Part shown: in pieces, positions 18,451 through 26,519 of the stretch | Layout of the letters: each line of letters begins with the position of its first letter | How positions within the stretch are numbered: the stretch's first letter is position 1 | NCBI RefSeq assembly: GCF_036336025.1 | Contig: NZ_JAYKKE010000004.1 | Coordinates: 24,477 to 88,476 of the forward strand | Reading direction: 5' to 3' | Source: Stomatohabitans albus | GTDB taxonomy: Bacteria; Actinomycetota; Nitriliruptoria; Euzebyales; Euzebyaceae | Length of the DNA: 64,000 nt | Notes under the pieces: model-generated | Databases searched by the model: none | What the model saw: only the letters and a program-made list of their open reading frames with translations | What the model was told of the DNA's origin: nothing | Translations under genes and position numbers: made by a program

Positions 18451-19926
18451 ATGACCGAACACTGGGGATTCGCCCACGACCCTGACACTGATCTCGGTGA
18501 ACCGGTTAGCACACCATCTGAAGATACGGACGGTCCTGGTAATCAAGCCGAAGACACTGATAATGGCAGCACCACAAAACGATCGCGCTTGGGCTTACCC
18601 CAATCACCTCAGCTCCTCCCCACGAGGCGTTTTGCAGCCCGTCCCGGCCTCTGGATTTGCCTCATTACCCTTAGCGTCTGGCTGATCCTTGCGTTCGTCT
18701 TAGCCATTGGTGGCCAGCATGCCCTTGGTATTCCCGTTGACTGGCGGTTGGGCCTTGTACTTGCTGCGGTAAGTCCCGGTGGTGGCCTAGATATTCAGAC
18801 TGAGCATTGGGCCCTCTCACTCACAACCGGCCCCATCCTTCCAGGGATCGTGATCCTCGGCGTATGGGCAATCGGATGGTCTGTAGCGTTTTCAGATGAA
18901 TACCGCCGGACCAATGCACCAATCCAAACACCCATGATCACCAAAGCGGCACTACTTGGTGCCGGCCTTCATTTAGGTATTGTACTTGTGGCCTTCCTTA
19001 TCGGGTCAATGATCACCGTATCCGGCCAACCAGTTTGGATCCGACCTACCCTGGTCAGTACCCTTTGGGGGGCGACCGCATTCCCTACAATTACGCTGCT
19101 GGTCGGCTTGTATTACAGCCAGGTACTCCCTTCAGCGATTAAGCCCGCAATCAGCCGATGCATCATGTGGCTCACCCTCCTTGGATTAGGGATTGGCGTC
19201 TTGATTGTTGCGCAGTCTGCCGTGTACGGGATGCATTGGGTCGTCCTCATCCTTTGTTCACCGCTTGCCTTGCTATTTGGTCTCTCATTGACGACGGGAG
19301 CTCCACTGGTCCTTCAATTACTTGACGGCCAACAGCCCCTCCATGCATCCTGGGGACTCGGTGGTGTTCAAGGCACCGTTAGTGTGCCCATCGTGTTACC
19401 AATAGCCGCAGGTGGGTTCATTCTTGGGGCAATTATCGTGGCACACGGGGTTCGACAGGCCATTCAGCTCGGAAATAGCCGACGGCAAGGATTGTGGGTG
19501 ATCGCAGCAACAAGCATTGTTCTCTGTGCAAGTGTGCTATTTGGTCAGGTGAGTATTGCCAATCTGGTTACCGGTACCACACCACCCCCAGTGGTACCCA
19601 CCGTTGCCCAAGCACTTCACAATGGGATGACAGTCCAAGACGGCGGGTTATGGTCACTTACATTGGCAGTAAGTTGGCCCGTTGCGATGGCAACGATGGC
19701 CGGTTTGCTCACGGTGAGTTATGGCATCGGCGTGATCTTGGCCGGAACTCCACAGGCAACACATCAGGACCAAACCCTGGAAACGAGCTTACAAACGGTC
19801 TACGCCGCAGGACTCATTGACGAAACCGCATACGCACGCGCTCGTTATGCCCTGCATCAATCTGCAAACCGGCGTATCCAGGCCCCCCTTGGTCGAAAGT
19901 CAAACCGGAACCCCACTTCACGCTAG
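18451..19926 (+). CDS. Polytopic membrane protein, function unknown
   Basis: A 491-residue protein with an acidic, low-complexity cytoplasmic N-terminus (about 1-50) and about ten predicted membrane helices, starting with GLWICLITLSVWLILAFVLA. The C-terminal 60 residues are hydrophilic and basic. No transporter or enzyme motif is apparent. It is 17 nt downstream of the single-pass protein gene and convergent with dtd. Assignment to any family would need a profile search. Confidence 0.65.
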   Translation: MTEHWGFAHDPDTDLGEPVSTPSEDTDGPGNQAEDTDNGSTTKRSRLGLPQSPQLLPTRRFAARPGLWICLITLSVWLILAFVLAIGGQHALGIPVDWRLGLVLAAVSPGGGLDIQTEHWALSLTTGPILPGIVILGVWAIGWSVAFSDEYRRTNAPIQTPMITKAALLGAGLHLGIVLVAFLIGSMITVSGQPVWIRPTLVSTLWGATAFPTITLLVGLYYSQVLPSAIKPAISRCIMWLTLLGLGIGVLIVAQSAVYGMHWVVLILCSPLALLFGLSLTTGAPLVLQLLDGQQPLHASWGLGGVQGTVSVPIVLPIAAGGFILGAIIVAHGVRQAIQLGNSRRQGLWVIAATSIVLCASVLFGQVSIANLVTGTTPPPVVPTVAQALHNGMTVQDGGLWSLTLAVSWPVAMATMAGLLTVSYGIGVILAGTPQATHQDQTLETSLQTVYAAGLIDETAYARARYALHQSANRRIQAPLGRKSNRNPTSR

Positions 19927-19952
19927 TACATACCTTTGTAGGCAAACGCAGA

Positions 19953-20387
19953 CTATTCGCGTTCAAGCATGATGGTGACCGGCCCATCACATTGGGCATC
20001 AATAACCATGTGCGCTCCAAAGACGCCAGTCTCAACGTGGATACTTCGATCACGCAGTGCCGCACAGTACTGCTCATAAAGCGCCTTGCCGTGATCTGGG
20101 CTTGCGGCATGAGAAAAGCTTGGACGGGTACCTTTCCGGCAGTCGCCATAGAGCGTAAATTGACTGATCGCAAGCACCGAACCACCCCGATCGGTGACAC
20201 TCTCTTCCATCCGACCATCACCGAAGATACGAAGTTTGGCCGTTTTCTCAGCTAACCAACAAGCTGAGTCAACGGTGCTGTGTTTACCCACACCAACAAG
20301 GACAAGAAGCCCTTCGGTAATGGCGCCAACAACCTGACTGTCCACACTGACTTGGGCGTGATCCACACGCTGGATAACGAGTTTCAT
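19953..20387 (-). CDS. dtd: D-aminoacyl-tRNA deacylase
   Basis: A 144-residue DTD-family enzyme that hydrolyses D-aminoacyl-tRNAs such as D-Tyr-tRNA. The active-site motifs are SQFTLYGDCRKGTRPSF (around residue 75) and the C-terminal GPVT cross-subunit motif. ATG at 20387 follows GGGG; a TTG one codon earlier is also in frame. It lies 60 nt downstream of cydC on the same strand and may be read through from the cyd operon. Confidence 0.93.
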   Translation of the reverse strand: MKLVIQRVDHAQVSVDSQVVGAITEGLLVLVGVGKHSTVDSACWLAEKTAKLRIFGDGRMEESVTDRGGSVLAISQFTLYGDCRKGTRPSFSHAASPDHGKALYEQYCAALRDRSIHVETGVFGAHMVIDAQCDGPVTIMLERE

Positions 20388-20446
20388 CAAACCCCTTTCA
20401 CGAGGCAGATAACTAGGTAGGGAGGCAACTAACGGTCTAAATGTAC

Positions 20447-22063
20447 CTATGCAGATAGGGTGATAACCGTATCGGCGCGAGCAACAACCGCTTCATCATG
20501 CGTAATAATCAACACACCACGATCATTCAATACCGCCAACGCATCGTCTAAAAAGGCGTCTGCCGTTCGCCGGTCAAGTCCTGCGGTCGGTTCGTCAAGG
20601 GCAACAAATGGCCGGTTACTCATCAGCGCACGGGCAAGCGCAATACGCCGTTGTTGACCACCAGATACGGTGACACGCCCAATACCAACATGGGTTTGTG
20701 CCCCCTCATCGAGGGTTGCTAACCAATGATCAAGTTGGGCCGCATCAGTCGCTCGCGCAAGCCGGATACTCAGGTCATCACCAGGGTCTGGCCCAGCGCC
20801 AATAACGATATTCGTCGCAATAGCTGTTGGCATCAGATGAGCATCTTGGCTTGCCACCGCAATAAGGTCACGCAGATGGGCCACCGGTTGACCATCGGCG
20901 ACCAGCTCTCCCGCCAAAGGGGTAACGAGCCCGCACAGGGTGCGAAGCAAACTGGTTTTCCCTACGCCGCTCGGCCCAACAATGGCCACGACCTCTCCAC
21001 GATGCACCGTAAACGTACAATCACGAACCTGGGTGTGTCGGATAGCAAGATGCTGGGTTCCAATGCTCATGGTTGCCTGATCTAGAGGCACATCATCCAA
21101 CCCAACCGGCGGTGTAGCTAGGGTGGCATTTAACTGGTCCATCGCACGTTGTGCGAGGCGAATACGCTGAGCAGCAGGACCCAGGGCTCCAATGACTTCA
21201 AAGGCACCTAAGCTCATCAAGACCATGGGGGCTAGAACCAGATGGTCGGTCAATCCGCTGTCAATGCGCACGTACATCATGATGGCGAGGAGAGCGGTTG
21301 TTAGGGCACCCACCAAGCTGGCGGTTGCAGTGGCCAACCCCCGGCGCAGGGCTACACGCCGTTCACGTTCAGCAGCCTTTGCGCTGGTTTCACGTACGAG
21401 GTCCATAGCCGTGTTCCACGCACCATAGGCACGGAGCTCATCGGCTCCATTGAGCGTATCAACGATTTGGGTGTGCAAGTGGGTGCGGTCAATCGCATCT
21501 GTATTTGGTTGGGCTAACGCCGCAATGGTGGTGGCCACCAGGGCGACGATCATTCCTCCCGTTAACAACATGCCAGCTAAGGGATCAACAATCCAGGCAA
21601 TAATGGCAACACATACCGCACTGACCGGTACAGCAATGGCTGGGATAAGACCGGCCAGGAGTGCATCGCGGATATCGTCAATGTCTCGGCTCACACTCGC
21701 AAGGAGTTTGCCGGTATCCGATGGGCCAGGAACGAGTGGAATGAGCCGTGCCCATACCTCTACACGCAATTGCGCTAACAGCCGAAATGCACTGTCATGG
21801 GTAAGGACATCCTCTGCATACCCCGCTGCCGCACGTAATAACGCCATTGCTCGCACACTCACAATTTGAACGGTCAATAACATAATGGGAATGCCTGTGC
21901 TAGCAAGCACAATGAGAAGACCGCTCAGTGCCAATAGCGCAGGGCTTGCAAGTTCAGCCAACACCATTAAACCAACTGACCCAGCATTGGCCAGATGATG
22001 ACCTCTGAGCACCGTTGCAATAGTAAACGGCTGTGGTGTTGATGAAGCGGGAGTTGCGGCCAT
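20447..22063 (-). CDS. cydC: Heterodimeric ABC exporter subunit CydC
   Basis: A 538-residue half-transporter with six membrane helices and one nucleotide-binding domain: Walker A GPSGVGKTSL, signature VSGGQQRR and Walker B VALDEPTAGLD. With CydD it exports cysteine/glutathione (in E. coli), supporting heme assembly of cytochrome bd. The ATG overlaps the cydD stop codon by one base (TAATG), so translation is coupled. Gene order cydA-cydB-cydD-cydC is the usual actinobacterial and bacilli arrangement. Confidence 0.93.
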   Translation of the reverse strand: MAATPASSTPQPFTIATVLRGHHLANAGSVGLMVLAELASPALLALSGLLIVLASTGIPIMLLTVQIVSVRAMALLRAAAGYAEDVLTHDSAFRLLAQLRVEVWARLIPLVPGPSDTGKLLASVSRDIDDIRDALLAGLIPAIAVPVSAVCVAIIAWIVDPLAGMLLTGGMIVALVATTIAALAQPNTDAIDRTHLHTQIVDTLNGADELRAYGAWNTAMDLVRETSAKAAERERRVALRRGLATATASLVGALTTALLAIMMYVRIDSGLTDHLVLAPMVLMSLGAFEVIGALGPAAQRIRLAQRAMDQLNATLATPPVGLDDVPLDQATMSIGTQHLAIRHTQVRDCTFTVHRGEVVAIVGPSGVGKTSLLRTLCGLVTPLAGELVADGQPVAHLRDLIAVASQDAHLMPTAIATNIVIGAGPDPGDDLSIRLARATDAAQLDHWLATLDEGAQTHVGIGRVTVSGGQQRRIALARALMSNRPFVALDEPTAGLDRRTADAFLDDALAVLNDRGVLIITHDEAVVARADTVITLSA

Positions 22064-23679
22064 TATCGAATGCCCTCCCCCTGGGAATGTCCTATAGGGG
22101 CAAGGGCTACAACATGATCTGCTGCATCAATAATCACCTGATCGTGAGTAGCCACAATCACAGCTGTACCGTTGGCGGTGAGATCATTAAGTGAGCCACG
22201 AATGATGGACGCGGTTCCATCATCTACTTCGGTTGTTGGTTCATCGGCCAATAACAGCACTGGTTCGGCAAGTAACGCTCGTGCCAAGCCAACCCGTCGT
22301 GCTTCTCCCCCACTCAACCGGCTGCCACCTTGGCCAACAAATTCATCAAGGCGAGGGATAAGCGCTTGCGCCCCACAGGCATGTAAAACCGAGACGATTC
22401 GTTCCTCATCTATTGGCTTGCCGAATGTCAGATTGTCACGCAAGGTGGTGGCCAACACCACTGGTGATTGGGGCATCCAAACGATGCCAGGTGTTGCGGG
22501 CTGAAGTTCAGTTGGTTGTCCATCAACTCGAATCGTGCCACTGTCGATAGGCACGAGACCAGCTAATACACCCAGTAGTGTTGACTTACCAGACCCCGAT
22601 TCACCGGCTAAGGCCACAAGCTCCCCGCGTGAAACAGTTAAACAAGCATCGGCCACATTCAAACGGTCTTGGCGAATCACAGTGACATGATCTAGTTCCC
22701 AGGTGATAGCCCTCGACTGGGTTGTAGGTGAGGGTGAAACGCTGGGGCTATGTTCAATTGCATCCAATAGCGCCGCACCGGCCGCCGCGCCTTCAGTTGA
22801 TGCGTGAAAGGTCGCTCCAACACGCCGGATTGGGAGATAGGCCTCGGGAGCCATAATGAGAACGGCAAGGCCTGGCATCAGCTCCATCAGCCCATAGCTC
22901 AATCGAATCCCGATGGTCACGGCTATCAGGGCTGTTCCAATCATGGCGACAAGTTCAAGTGCGAGGGCACTGAGAAATGCGATACGGAGTGTGGCCATTG
23001 TTTCAGTGCGCAACCCATCAGCAGCATGGCGAACAAGGTTGTCCTGCTGGCGAGCAACACCAAATAGCCGCAAGGTTTCAAGTCCATACAACAGATCTAA
23101 AAAATGACCGCTGAGCCGAGTCATTGCCACATACTGCTTATTTGCTTGGTCTCGGGTTTCAACACCTATCAACCACCCAAATACCCCGAGTAAAGGAACC
23201 GTGACAATGAGAATGAGGAGGCTGACCCAATCGGTTATCGCAATTGCTGCAATGACAATACCCGGCATTACCACGCCTTCTAAGGCGCTGGGGAGAAAAC
23301 GGCCGAACCATTCATCCAACGCATCAGCGCCACTGGTCAACATGGCGGTGATTTGACCGCTGGACTGGTCCGTGACAGCTCCTGAATGGGCCAATGCCTG
23401 CATACGCAATTCATGTTTCGTGATGGTGGCTTGACGGCGCGAAAGCTGTTCGGCGATGTAGGCCAAACACGGCCGAATAACGAGCCCGACCCCAAGCCCG
23501 ACAGCGGCCCAGGTGGCGAGTGGAGTGTGATCGCGAGCACCCACAACGAGTAGCGAGATGGTGAATGCGATAAGTACCCACAAAAGGGAACGCACCCCTG
23601 CAATCATGCCGAGGCTGATTACAAGAGTGCGGACGTTCCCTGCCCGTTTGAATAGACGAGGGTCAATCGGTTTAGCCAT
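22063..23679 (-). CDS. cydD: Heterodimeric ABC exporter subunit CydD
   Basis: A 538-residue half-transporter: an N-terminal membrane domain, then a nucleotide-binding domain with Walker A GESGSGKSTL, signature LSGGEARRVG and Walker B LLLADEPTTEVD. It partners CydC in assembling cytochrome bd. Its ATG overlaps the cydB stop by one base (TGATG). No degenerate catalytic glutamate is seen in this subunit. Confidence 0.93.
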   Translation of the reverse strand: MAKPIDPRLFKRAGNVRTLVISLGMIAGVRSLLWVLIAFTISLLVVGARDHTPLATWAAVGLGVGLVIRPCLAYIAEQLSRRQATITKHELRMQALAHSGAVTDQSSGQITAMLTSGADALDEWFGRFLPSALEGVVMPGIVIAAIAITDWVSLLILIVTVPLLGVFGWLIGVETRDQANKQYVAMTRLSGHFLDLLYGLETLRLFGVARQQDNLVRHAADGLRTETMATLRIAFLSALALELVAMIGTALIAVTIGIRLSYGLMELMPGLAVLIMAPEAYLPIRRVGATFHASTEGAAAGAALLDAIEHSPSVSPSPTTQSRAITWELDHVTVIRQDRLNVADACLTVSRGELVALAGESGSGKSTLLGVLAGLVPIDSGTIRVDGQPTELQPATPGIVWMPQSPVVLATTLRDNLTFGKPIDEERIVSVLHACGAQALIPRLDEFVGQGGSRLSGGEARRVGLARALLAEPVLLLADEPTTEVDDGTASIIRGSLNDLTANGTAVIVATHDQVIIDAADHVVALAPIGHSQGEGIR

Positions 23680-24755
23680 CAGCTATGGTGTTGTTTGCCA
23701 AAGACTTGTTCCATCAATTCAACGGGGCCTTTGGTTGCTCCCAAAATGGTGTCTCGGTCAACCCGTTGGCGGAACACCCAGTAGCTCCAGCTTTGGTACC
23801 CAATAATGATGGGGACGAAAAGAACCGCAACGATAGTCATGATCGTCAAGGTTGTTTGTGTTGACGAGGCATTCCACACCGTCAGGTGTTCACTTGCCCC
23901 GTGGATGGACGGCATCACATTGGGAAAGAGGGCTGCAAAAATCGTCACCGTAACCAGGATAATACTGACGCCACTTGCGATGAATGCTTTGCCATCAGAT
24001 TGCGCAGCAACGAGCCAGCGGACCGCAATAATGAGGGCAAGCGCAACGGCAACAAGAACCAGCGCAACAATGACATAGCCACCCAAATTGTGATAACCCG
24101 CAATCAATGTCCAGGCAAAACAGGCACCCGTAATCACCGCAACAGGAATGGCTAGTTGTATAGCCAACGCGCGTGCACGGTCAGCGATATCTCCTCGAGA
24201 TTTCAATGCGAGGAAGACTGCGCCATGCAACGTAAAGAGCGATAACGTGACGAGGCCACCAAGCAAGGCGTAGGGATTCAAGAGGTCGAAGAATCCCCCT
24301 TGGTATTCAAAATCGACGATATCCAGGCCACGCAAGATATTTGCGAAGGCCACACCCCATAGCAAGGCGGGGACAACAGAGCCAATGAAAATGCCCCAAT
24401 CCCAGAGTTCACGCCATTTGGGATTATCAATCTTGTGGCGGTAATCAAAGGCTACGCCACGATAAATAAGCGAAATCAGAATGATGAACAGCGGGAAATA
24501 AAAGGTGGTGAATAGGGTCGCATACCACTCAGGGAATGCGGCGAAGGTGGCACCACCGGCTGTGAGTAGCCATACCTCGTTGCCGTCCCAGACGGGCCCG
24601 ATCGTGTTAATCGCAACCCGTCGGTCAATGTCGTCTTTACTGATGAACCGAAAGATAATGCCGACACCGAAATCGAACCCTTCAAGGAAGAAGTAGCCCG
24701 TCCAGAGAACCGCAATGAGGATGAACCAGATGACTTGTAGTACTTCTAAACTCAT
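23679..24755 (-). CDS. cydB: Cytochrome bd ubiquinol/menaquinol oxidase subunit II
   Basis: A 358-residue membrane subunit with about nine helices. The conserved N-terminal block YFFLEGFDFGVG and the GPVWDGNEVWL segment identify CydB. Together with CydA it forms the high-affinity terminal oxidase that reduces oxygen with quinol. It starts 9 nt after the cydA stop. The menB gene in this window suggests menaquinone as the electron donor. Confidence 0.95.
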   Translation of the reverse strand: MSLEVLQVIWFILIAVLWTGYFFLEGFDFGVGIIFRFISKDDIDRRVAINTIGPVWDGNEVWLLTAGGATFAAFPEWYATLFTTFYFPLFIILISLIYRGVAFDYRHKIDNPKWRELWDWGIFIGSVVPALLWGVAFANILRGLDIVDFEYQGGFFDLLNPYALLGGLVTLSLFTLHGAVFLALKSRGDIADRARALAIQLAIPVAVITGACFAWTLIAGYHNLGGYVIVALVLVAVALALIIAVRWLVAAQSDGKAFIASGVSIILVTVTIFAALFPNVMPSIHGASEHLTVWNASSTQTTLTIMTIVAVLFVPIIIGYQSWSYWVFRQRVDRDTILGATKGPVELMEQVFGKQHHS

Positions 24756-24764
24756 GGCGGTCTC

Positions 24765-26237
24765 CTAGTAGTGCACGACGGGGGTGATTGGGCGGTCAGT
24801 TGCTGATGTTCCCTTTGGCCCGTCAACATCGCTCACGAGTTCGCCACCTTCATGGCCAGGCAATGATTCTGGTTCGTCTGGACCCTTTACGGTGTACTTG
24901 TACATCAGGTAGAACTCAGCCACTGCAAGTGCACCGTATACAAGGGTGAAGATTGACAATGTTGTGATGACTTGCCAAGAGGGGACCGCAACAGAAATAC
25001 CATCAACGGTGAGCAATTTTTTGTACACCAACCAGGGCTGACGTCCAGCCTCGGTAAATAGCCATCCAGCGCCACATGCCAACACCCCAAAGGAAAGGGC
25101 TGGAATAGCAAAACGCAACCACAGACGGGTAATCCGAGTATCTCCACCGTCTGCAAAGGCCTTGCGCCGCCATAGGAATAGGCCAACAGCGCTGTAGAGA
25201 ATCATCAGGGTACCAAGGCCCACCATCACGCGGAAGGACCAGTACACAACAGGGACATCCGGGAGGTAGTTACCTGGGCCAAATTCAGCTTCAAAGTCCT
25301 GCTGAAGGTCTTTAAGCCCCTTCATTTCAGAACCAAACTGATCGGTCGCCAAGAAACTGAGCAGCCCTGGGATACCAACTTCGAAATGGTTCTCTTGGGC
25401 TTCGGTGTCGATAACACTAAATAGTGTCAGGGGTGGATTGACCATCGTTTCCCATTGAGCTTCCGCTGCAGCTAACTTGACCGGCTGACGCTCTAAGAGC
25501 TGCTGGGCCTGAGCATGGCCAATACCTGCGGTAGCAAGTGAAGCAACAAAGGTCACGATGAGCCCAATGGCCATCGCACGTTCGAATAGGCTGGGTTGGG
25601 TTTTGCGGAGCAGGTGATATGCGCTCACCCCAACGACGAGGACCCCTGCAGTACATAAAGCTGCCGTAATAACGTGCCCAAACATGAATGGTAACAAGGG
25701 GTTTGTCATTACCTCAGCAAAGCTGCCAAGTTCCAGCCGCCCTTTTTCCGCATTTTCGATATACCCGACCGGGTTTTGCATAAAGGAATTTGCAGCCAGA
25801 ATAAAGAGGGAACTAAACCACGTTCCTGCGGCCACAAGCCAAATGCACATCAGGTGCAATTTTGGTGGAAGGTACTTCCAGCCAAACATCCAGAGTCCCA
25901 GGAATGTGGATTCCAGGAAGAAGGCTAAAAGCGCCTCCATAGCCAGTGGTGCACCAAAAATGTCACCCGCATAACGACTGTAGCTACTCCAATTCATACC
26001 AAATTGGAACTCTTGGGTGATACCGGTGACGAGACCAAGCGCGAAGTTAATAAGGAATAGCTTCCCGAAGAATATTGTCATCCTGCGGTACTTGTCATTA
26101 TTGGTGACGTAGTACAACGTATGCATGATGGCCAAAATCGGGGCCAGACCGATGGTGATAGGCACGAAGATAAAGTGATACAACGTGGTGACGGCAAATT
26201 GCCACCTTGCCATTAGTACTGCGAGCTCAAGCTCCAT
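24765..26237 (-). CDS. cydA: Cytochrome bd oxidase subunit I
   Basis: A 490-residue membrane subunit carrying hemes b558, b595 and d. The N-terminal RWQFAVTTLYHFIFVPITIG holds the axial histidine (residue 21), and the GITQEFQFGMNWSSYSRYAGDIFG block is diagnostic. The quinol-binding Q loop is of the short type: it lacks the long insert of E. coli. The reading frame is open upstream to 26303, but AGGAGG directly before the ATG at 26237 fixes the start. First gene of cydABDC; the 282 nt leader region holds two inverted repeats that may control it. Confidence 0.95.
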   Translation of the reverse strand: MELELAVLMARWQFAVTTLYHFIFVPITIGLAPILAIMHTLYYVTNNDKYRRMTIFFGKLFLINFALGLVTGITQEFQFGMNWSSYSRYAGDIFGAPLAMEALLAFFLESTFLGLWMFGWKYLPPKLHLMCIWLVAAGTWFSSLFILAANSFMQNPVGYIENAEKGRLELGSFAEVMTNPLLPFMFGHVITAALCTAGVLVVGVSAYHLLRKTQPSLFERAMAIGLIVTFVASLATAGIGHAQAQQLLERQPVKLAAAEAQWETMVNPPLTLFSVIDTEAQENHFEVGIPGLLSFLATDQFGSEMKGLKDLQQDFEAEFGPGNYLPDVPVVYWSFRVMVGLGTLMILYSAVGLFLWRRKAFADGGDTRITRLWLRFAIPALSFGVLACGAGWLFTEAGRQPWLVYKKLLTVDGISVAVPSWQVITTLSIFTLVYGALAVAEFYLMYKYTVKGPDEPESLPGHEGGELVSDVDGPKGTSATDRPITPVVHY

Positions 26238-26335
26238 GTAACCTCCTGGGCCGATATTGGGAGGATCACTCCGTGGTCGGCAGCCGTCTCTGTCAGATGT
26301 CATACCCGTCGGTAATAGCCAACGAATACTTAATG

Positions 26336-26356
26336 CTTGGTAAAGCCATTACCAAG
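26336..26356. promoter_or_regulatory. Inverted repeat upstream of cydA
   Basis: CTTGGTAA-AGCCA-TTACCAAG is a perfect 8 bp inverted repeat with a 5 nt spacer, about 100 nt upstream of the cydA start. It is shaped like a dimeric regulator operator. It does not match the Rex consensus TTGTGAA-N6-TTCACAA. Confidence 0.4.
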
Positions 26357-26410
26357 ACCGTGTGCATTCAGAGTACCAACACCTTGTCTAATAGAACTAC
26401 TATCAGCCAA

Positions 26411-26444
26411 ATTAGGTCAAAAGACTTTATATTTATGACCTAAT
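26411..26444. promoter_or_regulatory. Second inverted repeat upstream of cydA
   Basis: ATTAGGTCA and TGACCTAAT form a perfect 9 bp inverted repeat with a 16 nt AT-rich spacer, between the nrdJ terminator and the cyd operon. It could be an operator or a hairpin. Confidence 0.35.
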
Positions 26445-26457
26445 ACCCTATCAAAAT

Positions 26458-26502
26458 ATACGCACGGGTCTATCACCACCATGGTAATAGACCCGTGCGT
26501 AT
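26458..26502 (-). terminator. Intrinsic terminator after nrdJ
   Basis: A perfect 16 bp stem (26458-26473 with 26487-26502) and 13 nt loop, followed on the minus strand by ATATTTTG. It begins 18 nt after the nrdJ stop. Confidence 0.8.
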
Positions 26503-26519
26503 AGGTGCTGGCAATGGGG

